From: Luzula sylvatica
Taxonomy: Eukaryota; Streptophyta; Magnoliopsida; Poales; Juncaceae
Assembly (NCBI GenBank): GCA_946800325.1
Contig: OX326958.1
Span: forward strand, 25,460,914 to 25,524,913
Length of the DNA stretch: 64,000 bases
Reading direction: 5' to 3'
Each line of letters starts with the position of its first letter. Position 1 is the stretch's first letter. The notes below the pieces were generated by a model. That model did not search any database, was not told the DNA's origin, and saw nothing but the letters and a program-made list of their open reading frames with translations. A program made the translations under genes and the position numbers. Positions 10,147 to 22,600 of this stretch are shown here, in pieces.

Positions 10147-12481
10147 CTATAGATCACGACGAAGCCTTTCAATAATTGGCCAAACCTCAAAAAGATTGGG
10201 ACGGGCCTTCCTAGCAACTTGAGCGCACCTTAATGCCAATTTGGCCAACTCCTTTGCTTGATCAAGGGGCCATTCACCAGCACATGCATCGAGTATTTCA
10301 TGAAACGTCCCGTTTTTTATAGCGTTTTCAACATGTAATGCAATACACATGGCAGGTTTTCTCGTCAGAAGACGAAGGATGACGACACCGAAGGAATAAA
10401 CATCTGATTTTTCTGTGAGCATTCCACTATTTACAAACTCAGGATCCATATATCCAGGTGTTCCGATGGGATGGTAGGTTTCATAACAAGCAGTGCTATC
10501 ACTATCTGGTTTTTTTAGGAATCGAGAAATGCCAAAATCACCGAGTTTACTGACAAATTTTGCATCGAGCAGAATATTATCCGGCTTTAGATCTCCATGA
10601 ATTATCATGTTTTCTGCATTCGAATGAAGAAAAATTAAAGCTAAGGAAATTTCAGCCATGATATGCGTACGGATTTGCCAGGTGAGACTAGTGGCTTTAT
10701 TTGCACATTCAAGATGGCTTTCTAGACTCCCATTTGGTAATAATTCAAAAACGAGTGCCGAAGCATCGTGACATGCTCCTAAGAGGGTAACAATATTCGG
10801 ATGTCTTATCGTAGAGAGAATAGCCACCTACAATTAAAAATAGAATTGTAAAAACCAAGAAAATTAACTTCTGTAGTTAGTTAGAGAGAAAATAATATAA
10901 TAGAGGAGAGTTCTATGATAGATCCATTTTTCTTATGATAGATTCATTTTTTAAAAATTATTTCGAATATTTGTTAACTAATATTTTTTTTTTTGTAAGA
11001 TGCAATTGTATATTTATCAGTTAATGTTATGCAACACATAAATTTTGTATAATTAATTGATAAATAGCTAAAATATCTTAAAATAATTTTGTACAAAAAA
11101 TATAATTTAATTATAGTATTAGTTTCGAGTTGAGAATGTTTTATAGTTCTCTCACAACATTAAATGAACCATTTGTTTAAATGATATATTAGATATTAGA
11201 TAGTACTACTATATAAAACTATGATAACCAATATGACTATCTATGTATAAATTTATAAATGATATATAGTACTACTATATAAAACTGTGATAACGAATAT
11301 GGCTATCTATGTATAAATGTATAAAGAGACTTTGTGGCTTTCGCAATATTCATTGGAGATTTTGACAATCATTATTTTCCTGTTTTTTCTATCATACCAA
11401 CTTTTTAGATTCTGGCTTGTTAATCTGTACGAGTTAATTTTTTATTCTAACTTAACAACAAACAAAAAAGCAACAAAATCACTTTGGATGAAATTGAGAC
11501 TATACCTCTGTGTTGAATCCGGAAATGCTTTCCATGCTTTCAGAGTTCAATATCTTTATTGCCACATTTTTCTTGCGTATATAACCTTTATATACACATC
11601 CAAATGCGCCTTTTCCGAGTTCTAGTGAGGCACTAAAATTCTGAGTTGCATTCTTCAGTTCTTGTAATGTGAAATCCGAGAAACTTATGCCGTTATGTAA
11701 TTTCTCAACCTCTTTTACAGCGTCATCCCGTTCAGCTTGGAGCGCAATGTAATCAGATTGTAAAGAATCAAGGTGATTTTTAATAGTTAATAATTTAGCC
11801 TGAAGATCATCGTGAACAAGTTTAGAATCAGAAATAGCAAGAGAGATGTGCTGCTTGAGTTGTGTGTTCTCCTGGAAAAGAAGATCATTTGCTTCTTTTT
11901 TCCTTGCAGATTCTCGCATATCATTCAACTTTTCCTCGTTTAATAGTCGCAACTCTTCTGCTGCTTCAGTCTGAGATATCAAATCCAGCATATATAATTA
12001 TTTACATTTAAAATCTAAATGACCTTCTATTACTAATATATTTTCAATAAAACGTAATCATTACCCTTAATTTTTCTTCTAGTTCAAGCTCCCGTCGATG
12101 AAGATCTTTCTCCAACTTTTCTCGTTGCAAAAGTTCCTTCTTATCCTCTCTAAGTTTCTCATGCTTTAGTTTCAAATTAGTCTACAAAGATAGAAAGTAG
12201 AAAAACATACTAACGGTGAGCAATTTAGAGCAAGCATAAAATAATTGAGCATTGTAAAACATTCTGCATAGTTGCTAATATATGCGATATCAAAGAACTT
12301 AGATGGTCGTATTTAAATTCATATTATTTATCAAAAAAAAAAAATATATATATATATTAGAATTACCATAGATTCTTCATGGACCAAAAGCAATTTTTTT
12401 GCTAGGCCATTCCAGGAGTTCCGCACTTGAATGGTGATCTTGTCAACCTTATCATTTACATCACGATCTAATTCTGTGTCT
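10147..12481 (-). CDS. exons 5-8 of the kinase gene: coiled coil and kinase domain
   Basis: Four exons encode residues ~136-594. Exon 5 (12367-12481) and exon 6 (12065-12181, 39 codons) are charged, heptad-like helix. Exon 7 (11506-11970, 155 codons) continues the coil and enters the kinase at [10 protein letters not shown], with the glycine loop and the VAIK lysine. Exon 8 (10147-10827) holds [17 protein letters not shown] and the C-lobe. The exon 7/8 junction joins ...FNTE to [10 protein letters not shown], the same position as in the paralog at 60956/60804. The kinase domain looks complete; a short tail ends at the TAG. Confidence 0.87.
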
Positions 12482-15400
12482 CTATGGACAAGCAACAATC
12501 AGTTTGGTGCGGAAATTATCTTAAAACTTACCATAGTTGCAATTATGCCGTTTCAAGGCAATGCTTAGATATATAAACTCAAACTTTTAATTCATATAAT
12601 ATACAAAATATATACGTAAATATTATAGTTTCTTTTTCAATAATTTCGTACGTTTGACTACAAAGTCGAGAACAACTTGGACAGTACCAAAAAATAGTAT
12701 TGAAATCGAAAATAATTTTAATACTCATGTGTCGGATTTGCAAATTATTGATTGAAATGACAAACAGTCAATATTTCTTATATGTGTTAAATGGAGTTAT
12801 AACAGGTTAATTTAATAAGTTAAGATAACCATTAATTAACTGTTACACATTATTTAATATTAAAAATACATCCGATTAACCATTAATTCGGTTAATTAAT
12901 CCATTAATTAATGGTTAATTAGTATATCGAGGGTGGGTGGGGGAAAAGAGGATACAATATATGCCCTCGGTTAGGTTATATATGGTGGTATCGGATTCTC
13001 ATAGAAATACGGTGACAAAAAGTTTCCGAACGATTTTGCTATGTATAGAAGATATTTTGGGCAAGGCCGCAAGGTATCAATAAAATATGATGAAAGTTAC
13101 AGCTTTGATATTACTTGAGTCAATCGCCAATCACATATTACCAGATGTATTAACAGATGTATTGCATGGCTTCAAACTAATTTTTTAAATCAATTTGACT
13201 CATATCCTACAATTTTAGATTAAACATGCAATTACGGGACATGTAATGATGAAAGTGAAACAGATTTAGGGAAGGGAAAGGTCTCCGTGGACTTCACGAG
13301 AAAATTCAAACAAATAAATAAGCTTGTTTTGGGAACAATACGTTTTAATATTTCCATAATTTTATAATTCACTACCAAAAAAAACGACTTAAGTGCATAA
13401 TTTGTTAGTGTATCCGGTGAGTACTTACAAAATAATTGACCTTACCACTAATTAGTTTTTATTTTCGTGCATGTGAGCTCAATAATTTTGTTATGTGCCA
13501 GTCCAAGTCCAATATGCCCAATTAATTTTGTTATATACGATCCCAGTTAATAGGAAGAGGTCACACTAATAACAGGAAGGCCTCCCATGAAGTTTACTGT
13601 AAATTTAACATAAATAATTTGATTTTGATTCTTAGGGTTCACTTTTGCTAACAGATTAAAAATGTTCTAAATATCAATAAACTAAACCAACAATTGTACA
13701 CTTGTCGTAATATACTTGTTGGTTTCATATTGTATGTGTCGGGACGACACGGTAGTACCAAAACGAAAATTTTCAAATTAATTTTTACAATCATGAGTTG
13801 ACTAACTATTTACTAATTGAACGGTGACAATTGATAAGTTAGAATGATAGAACCATATTTCACGTAAGATCTCAATTCCGGAACATGAAAATGATTTGGG
13901 TGTGAAACAAGTCCATATTTGTGGATTCTACAATTTTCAAGATCAAATTATGAAAGAAACATACAAGTCTATTTTATACTTGTTTGGCACAAGAGATATG
14001 TGAACCGGCCATATTGCAACATATGAGTGTGTGAAACAGAAAGTAGCACACTGAGGTTTTTGACAAATTTGTGGAGGCGAGGAAGTTTTAAAATTAGTAA
14101 AAGTCAACCTCATTATCACGTTGCAATTATAAATAATGAATTAAAGTATGGATTATACCAATTCAGGTCGTATCATATTCTTATAGGAATATAGTGCCAA
14201 TTTTTCCATATGGTTCATTGATGACGCGAAGTTTATATGTTTTACGTTTAGTATCGATCAATTATAATAAACGGCAATACCAATGTGTTTCAAAATTTCA
14301 AATTAATTTAGGAAAACTTATCGGGTTCATGAATTGTCGGTTGAACGGATAATCACACGATTGATAATATTGGCACGATATTGGGGAATGCAAAAATCAT
14401 GATTTCTACATGGTAATTACAGGTTGAACGTAACCCACCTTGATTAGCCAAAAAAAATCACGTGCAAGGGACTTGAGGTCTTTATGAAATTTCAGAAAGA
14501 TTCAGAATTTTTTTTTGGAGAAACCAAAAAATGTTGTATGTAAGAGGCTTCTAGAATCTCATGATTTAATTAAATAACAAAAGAAAATGTATTTGGTAGT
14601 TTTCTTGCAAAACAGGGAGGTATGAACCAACTGAATTGCAACGCGTGAGGTACCACACTAATGTTGCAATTGCAAATCATGGATTCAAAATTGGAATATA
14701 ACGATTAATTGTTACAGTGAAAGTAGGTCTCATACGTGATATCAATTTTTTAGCACTATCATTATGACTGAAACATTAAAATTTGGATCCAAAGTATCAA
14801 CTAAATGTGATACAAAAAAAATTATACATTCAAGCATTAATCAGAAAAATACCCGAAATGAGCAGAACATTTTTAAACTAATTAATCCACATAATATGTT
14901 AAGGTAACGTGCGGCTACTAATGAAATATAGATTGGATGTAGACAAAAGAGAGAGAGGAAGAAGAAGACTAAAACAAATCTCTTTACTAAATGGATTTCT
15001 TAATAATTGGCTTGTCTTACAAATGAACACAACCCCTCCTTTTATAGTCTAAGAATGGGTACTCATACATGCATAGAAAACTCTAGAGGATGCATTATAA
15101 TAACTATCATACATGCATCATCATTTAATGCAAAATATTCCCACAAGTCATTCATGAATCTAAAGGATTAATCTAGATGGTGAGATTATGGAGGCATTTA
15201 TAACAATCTCCACCTTGACTCAAAATCTCACCCAAAAACAAAACTAACGACACACCGAAATTAACTCCGCGCAATAATTAAACTTTGCGGTTGGCAACGG
15301 CTTTGTGAGCATATCCGCTGGATTGTCCGCAGTATCAATCTTCTTGATCTCCACTATTTTCTTGTTGTTAATTCGTCGAATAAAATGATAGCGAACATCA

Positions 15401-18400
15401 ATGTGTTTGCTTCTCTCATGGTACATCTGATCCTTCGCCAAATGAATTGCACTCTGATTATCACAATAGATAACAGTAGGACCACCATATGTAGAGATTT
15501 CTCCAAGCAAACCTTTAAGCCAAATTGCCTCCTTAGCGCCTTCCGTGATCGCCATATATTCAGCCTCCGTACTAGACAAGGCAATGGTGGATTGTAGAGT
15601 AGCCTTCCAGCTAATGGAACATCCACCCAAAGTGAAAATATAACTAGTCAAAGATCTTCTCTTGTCGAGATCGCCCATGAAATCCGAATCCACATAGCCG
15701 ATCAGCTTATCATCGCTTCTCCCAAACTCTAAACGAGAATCTGCGGTGCCTTTCAAATAACGAAGAATCCACTTGACCGCTTCCCAATGTTTCCTTCCAG
15801 GACATGACAAATAGCGACTCACCACGCTGACGGCATGAGCAATGTCAGGTCTAGTGCAAACCATCAAATACATGATGCTCCCCACGGCACTAGAATAAGG
15901 TACTCGTGACATGTAGTCCTTCTCCTTCTCCGTTTTCGGACAAAATTGTCTTGATAGTCTGAATTTGGTCGCAAGCGGGGTAGAAACCGATTTTACATCA
16001 TTCATGTTAAATCGATTTAAAACTTTCTCAACGAAACCCCTCTGTGAAAGATATAACTTTCCATTTGGTCTATCCCTAATGATCTCCATTCCGAGAATCT
16101 TCTTGGCAGCACCCAAATCTTTCATATCAAATTCAGAACTCAGCTGTCCCTTAACCTTCGTAATCTCCTCCTTGTTTGACGCCGCAATTAGCATGTCATC
16201 TACATAAAGAAGTAGATACATAAATGTCTCATCCGACAACTTCTTGAAGTAGACACAACTATCGTAGTTGGACCGGAAAAATCCAATACTCTCCATGAAA
16301 GAGTCAAACTTCTTGTACCACTGCCTCGGCGACTGTTTCAAGCCATATAATGACTTCTTCAATAAACACACTTGACTCTCCTTTCCAGCTACCTCGTAAC
16401 CGTCAGGTTGTTGCATATAGATACTCTCATCTAAATCACCATGCAAGAATGCAGTTTTCACATCCAACTGCTCTAACTCCAAATTTTTCGTAGCAACCAA
16501 AGAGAGCAATACTCGAATAGAAGTATGCTTAACCACTGGTGAGAAGACTTCATTGAAATCCACGCCTTCAACTTGACTATATCCCTTAGCCACTAAACGC
16601 GCCTTGTAACGGATACCAACGGTGTCATCTTTCTTCTTAAACACCCACTTACAGCCAACCACTTTCTTCCCTTTAGGTGGCTCGACGAGTACCCAAGTTG
16701 CATTCTTCTGAAGAGATTTGATCTCCTCCTCCATGGCAGCGTTCCACTTTGGCGCCTCACGTGAAGCAATTGCCTCCTTATAGCTCGATGGCTGGCCAAA
16801 CTCCACCTCTTCGGCCACCGCCAAACAATAGGCAAAATCTGAATACCCATATCTCGTAGGTGGTTTAATCTGCCTCCTGACACGGTCTCTTGCCAGAGCA
16901 TACGGTCGTTCCTCCTCTTGACTTTCCTCACTTGACTCGTCATTGTCACTATGAGGATTATCATCATGCTCCAAATCTGGTTGAGTTTCTACGCCATGTT
17001 GATCGGGAATTTCGAACTCCACCTTCTCATGGACCGTCTCATCCTCCTTTGTACTCGTTTCGGGAGTTTGCTCTTTTGTTCGTAACATGACCGATTCATC
17101 AAAGGTCACATCCCTCGAAATGATGAGTTTAGGAGGCTTCGAATCAGTACACCATAAACGGTACCCCTTCACACCAGAACCATATCCAAGAAAAATGCAT
17201 TTCTTAGCCCTAGGTTCGAGCTTTCCATCATTTGTGTGTGCATATGCGGGACATCCGAACACACGTAGACTCGAGTAATCTGCTGGTTTGCCCGACCAGA
17301 CTTCTTCGGGTGTCTTGCATTCAATGGAAGTATTCGGAGATCGGTTGACCAACCAGCAAGCAGTATTAATGGCTTCTGCCCATAACTCCTTGCCCAAACT
17401 CGCATTGAAAAGCATGCATCTCGCCTTCTCAAGTAGTGTCCGATTCATTCGTTCGACCACACCATTTTGTTGTGGAGTACCAACAACTGTTCGATGACGA
17501 ACAATTCCTTCATTTTTGCAAAATTCATTGAAGTTCTTGTTGCAAAATTCTAGACCGTTATCGGTCCTCAAACGCTTAATCTTCTTTCCGGTTTGGTTCT
17601 CCACAAGAGTCTTCCATTGCTTAAAGGTCACAAACACTTCGCTCTTTTCCTTCAAGAAATAGACCCAAACTTTTCTCGAAAAATCATCGATAAAAGAGAG
17701 CATATAGCAAGAACCATTACCCATTGAAGGCTCGCGAGAGGGTCCCCACAAATCTGAGTGGATGTAGTCCAACGTTCCTTTTGTGCGATGAACAGCGGTG
17801 CTAAAACTGAGCCTCTTTTGCTTGCCAAACACGCAATCTTCACAGAACTCCAGTTTGCCGGTACTTTGGCCACACAATAGACCTCTCTTGCTCAAGATTG
17901 TCATACCACGCTCACTCATATGACCCAACCTCATATGCCACAATTTGGTAGTGTTCGAGTCCGAGGGAGAGCTAGCGACGGAGACCGAGCCCGAAACGGT
18001 GCAACCTTCGAGAAAATATAATGTACCGACTCGTTTCGCCTTCATCAATGTGAGAGCTCCTCTAGAAACCTTTAGAACTCCACCTTCACTTTGAAACTTG
18101 CAACCAATATCTTCAAGAGCACCTAAAGAGATCAGATTTTTCTTGAGGTCCGGAATGTGCTTCACACCCGTCAAAGTACGAACGATCCCGTCATGCATCT
18201 TGATCTTCACCGTGCCAACTCCAGCAACCTTGCATAGATGATCGTTTCCCAAGAGGACCCCTCCACTACTCGACTCGTACGTGGTAAACCAGTCTCGATT
18301 TGGGGTCATATGCAGAGAAGCCCCTGTATCCATAACCCAATTCTTCTCAAATTTCTCCTTCCCGTCCGCCACAAAAAGTACATCACCTGCACCAGATTCC

Positions 18401-19612
18401 GCCACGTTGGCCTCTTCGGATTGGACACCCTTTTGTTCTGCCTTCTGTTTATTTTTGAGCTTGTAACAGTTGGCCTTAATATGTCCCTTCACCTTGCAAT
18501 AGTTACAGGTCAAATTTCTGTGCTTGGACTTTGAACGACTCCGTTCTGAATTTTGGGTTTTCTCCTTTTGTCTTCCTCGCTCGACAATTAATCCAACTTC
18601 TTGATGATTACTCTCGGATACCGACAAGTCATTGTCGATGTCAGACTTCACCAGCAAATTGCTCTTAATATCATCAAGAGTAAGCGACTCTCTACTATGA
18701 AGCATAGTCTCCTTAAACCCTTTATACGACCGAGACAACGAACACAACAACACCATGGCCTTATCCTCATCCTCCACCTTAATACCAATCTTCTCCATGT
18801 CATTTAGAAGCGCGGTATAATCTGAAATGTGGGACTTAATAGATGTACCTTCTGCCATCTTCAAAGAGTGAAATCGTTGCTTTAAACGTAACCGGTTCGT
18901 AACCGATTTTTTCATATAGATTCCCTCTAACTTCTGCCATGCACCTGCTGCCGTAGTCTCTGTGAGGATTTCTTGAAGAGTCGTGTTGCTTAAACACAAC
19001 TGGATCGTCGAGAGAGCTCTATCATCCATCAAATTCCAATCGGCATCTTTATCGTCGCCCTCCATCGCTTCCGGTCGCTCGAATAGAGCAGCCTTTACAC
19101 CTTGATTCGACAAAATCGCCATCATCCGTACTTGCCAAAGCGCAAAACTTGTCGTGCCATCATACTTCTCAATATCAAATTTGGTCGACATAACCGCATT
19201 TGAATTCATAGTAACACAACCTTAAACGCGCAATTTACTAAAGCAACAAAGTACTGATGTGCCTCGCTCTGATACCAATTTGTTAAGGTAACGTGCGGCT
19301 ACTAATGAAATATAGATTGGATGTAGACAAAAGAGAGAGAGGAAGAAGAAGACTAAAACAAATCTCTTTACTAAATGGATTTCTTAATAATTGGCTTGTC
19401 TTACAAATGAACACAACCCCTCCTTTTATAGTCTAAGAATGGGTACTCATACATGCATAGAAAACTCTAGAGGATGCATTATAATAACTATCATACATGC
19501 ATCATCATTTAATGCAAAATATTCCCACAAGTCATTCATGAATCTAAAGGATTAATCTAGATGGTGAGATTATGGAGGCATTTATAACATAATATAGTCA
19601 TGATAATGTTTG

Positions 19613-19679
<67 letters not shown>

Positions 19680-22600
19680 AACGAAAGAATGATTTGCAAG
19701 ATTTTTATCACCTCAATATTCTAGAAGCTTGAAATCATATATAAATTTTAGGGTTCTTAGATTTATTCCAGATAAATAGTCTTGATGTTTTACGAATCTT
19801 CATGAATTGAGAATTGGTAATATTTGTTAATTAATACACATAATACAAAATTCCAAAATGTTACTATATTAACATGTTGACAATTACTTCCCCTATAGTA
19901 ATAAATGAGCCTATATAAAATAAATGCTCGGTGAATATTTGAAAGTTTAGTCCGCCTGGCTCAAACATATCGAGACCCAACCCAAAATGTCGAAAAAATA
20001 CAATAAAAATTATGTAAAAGTGGGATTTTGAACCTGAGTTCATCCATAAAATATAATCTGCACATTAATGAATAATAGAGAAAAAATTATAAATTGGACC
20101 TCTTGTTTTCGGTTCTTTAAATTTTACATGATACATTTTAACTCTTGGACTATTATTTTGATTCATATATAATTATTAGATCCAAAAATCTTATTAGGAT
20201 TTAGTTTTTCTTTTATATGATACATTAAAATCATGTATAGGATACCAAAAACCTTATTAGGATTGTATGGTTCATTTTATTAATATAAAATAGAAGTATG
20301 ACTTAGGGTCTACTTTATTACTTTCGAAAAATATATATTTACTGTACTATATCTTCCAGTTATGTACTATTTCATATGGTTTTAGTCAAGCACGAGAAAC
20401 TAGACGATAGAAGTAAAGGAATAAATGTTCAAATTAATTCTCAAAATAATGAGTCGAACATGCTAATACATGTTGAACGGGTTTGATAAACCAGAGAATA
20501 ATAAGCACCGAGAATTAGCATGTTTTAAAGAAAATCAAGAAGGTTTGATAATAGAACCATATTTTAGGTACAAAAAAAAGCATTTGAGTTTTGCATGGAA
20601 AAAGAGTTATTTCACGAACATGAATACAAGGTATGGATTATGTCAATTGTTCAGTCTCGTGAATAATTTAAACAAAATACGGAGAAAATACTACTAAATT
20701 ATAATTTATGTGTCTTTTTAGTGTGGCTCGACACATTCGAACCAGGTAATACAATTTTCATGTCTCAGAAGATGATGATTCGTCAATGAGAATACTGTCA
20801 AATAAGTTTTAAAATCATATTTTCTTAGTGCAATAAAATACGTTGCATACATGATACACGTCCTTGGAGGCCCAGAGCTTTTAAAGAAATATACTGATGA
20901 AATCTCCTAATAACAAAGTAAGTCATATATGGTATCGGATTGTCATAGATATACATGGAAATGATTTCGGAATGGTTTTGTTATATATACTATGACTCGA
21001 AGATAATATTTGGGTTGGGCAAGGTATCAATCAAGCAAGTATGATAAAAGTTATAGCTTTGGCATTACAATCACATAGTAATTAGCATCCAATGTGTTGC
21101 ATCGTTCCAAAATAATTTTGTAAATACTCATGTCCTACAACGACACATGTAATGATGACATATATTTAAGGAAGGAGAAGGTCTCCATTGACGTTACCAT
21201 AAAATTCAAACAAATAAATATGCTTGTTTTGGGAACGATATGTTGAATATGTTGAATATTTCTGTGATTTTATGATTTACAACCACAAAAATTATTTAAG
21301 TGCATTTGTTAGTGTATCCGGTGATTACTTTCACAATAATTAACGCAACCACCTTATTAGTTTTTATTTTCGTGCATGTGAGCTCATTAATTTTGTTATA
21401 TATCAACCCAATATACCCAACAAATTTTGTTATATACGATCCCAATGAACAGAAAGAGGTCACTCTGTCAACAGGAAAGCTCTCATGAAGATAGAAACAT
21501 TTAATACTCAACCAACCAAGTGAAATGGACTTGCGAGACTCAAATTACTGAGAAGAAAAATGAATAAACTACGAGTTTTTTATTAGTTCAGTATTGTTAT
21601 TGTTATAAACTTGAAATCATATGAACTTTCGGGGTGCTCCATAGATTTAATCCATGTGATACAGCCCGATATTTTATATAACCTTCATAAATTATAATTT
21701 GTTATATTTGTTAGTTAATACACCGTATAAATTTGAAAATTATATTTTTAAATAAGTATACACTGGGATATTGTTGCGGAAATACATAAAAAGGACGAGG
21801 TGACATGTTTTTGTCTGGCTTTGAAAAAAACTCAATAAAAGAACAAAAATACACTACAATGATTAGAGTTGTTAGAGTTACCTCACTGAGATAAGTTTTC
21901 CATTATCCCCATTGACAACCCATATCTTGCAACAAATAGTTGGATTCTCGCCGAACGACGTTGAAATGTCCCTGTAATTCAAAAAGTGTTTTTACAGAAT
22001 ACAAATCTAATAAATTAAATTGTCAATATCTTCCCATCCTGATTTATAAAAATAAAAAGAGAAAAATGATTGACAAGGAAGAATTGGAGCACAATTATTA
22101 GTTTGGACCTACCAAGAGCTCCAGCCATGATCCCAATAAACTAGCTTTTTCATCCCATGCTTGTTTACGAGCTCCAAAATTGAGTCTTTAGGATTTTTTG
22201 CTTCAGGAATCAATATCTCAGCTCTAAACTACATGTACACAAAAAGGAATAAATTAAGTCTCAAATAACAAATCATGCAATTCTCTTATGGACACTTTTT
22301 GCTGTACTAACTAGTAACTTATATTTATTTCTTAATGAACTGTGTTAATAAGCCCAAGCCCATACATATATTTATCAAGTTTAATTAGCCCAAATAATTT
22401 TAGGGAAAGATTATTTTAAGGAAAGAAAGTTAGGAAATAATTATGGGGCAGATTTTAATTATAAGGAAATTAGTTTAGGAAATAGTTTTTAAGGCAATGT
22501 TTAATTCCTTGTATCTCAAGTTTATTGAGTCTATAAATAGGGTTTGGATGGTTAGCAATTAAATCATCAAATATCAATTAGAAAAGAGAGAAAAACTTGT

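Larger units (their letters stand above)
14897..19589 (-). mobile_element. apparently intact Ty1/Copia retrotransposon in intron 4
   Basis: 4693 bp with two 309-bp LTRs (14897-15205 and 19281-19589) that I read as identical, a 5-bp TSD (TAATA), a primer-binding site (19266-19277), a polypurine tract (15206-15214 reversed) and one uninterrupted gag-pol frame. It lies in sense orientation in the 9.4-kb intron 4 of the kinase gene. All features required for autonomous retrotransposition are present, and LTR identity implies a very recent insertion. Confidence 0.93.
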
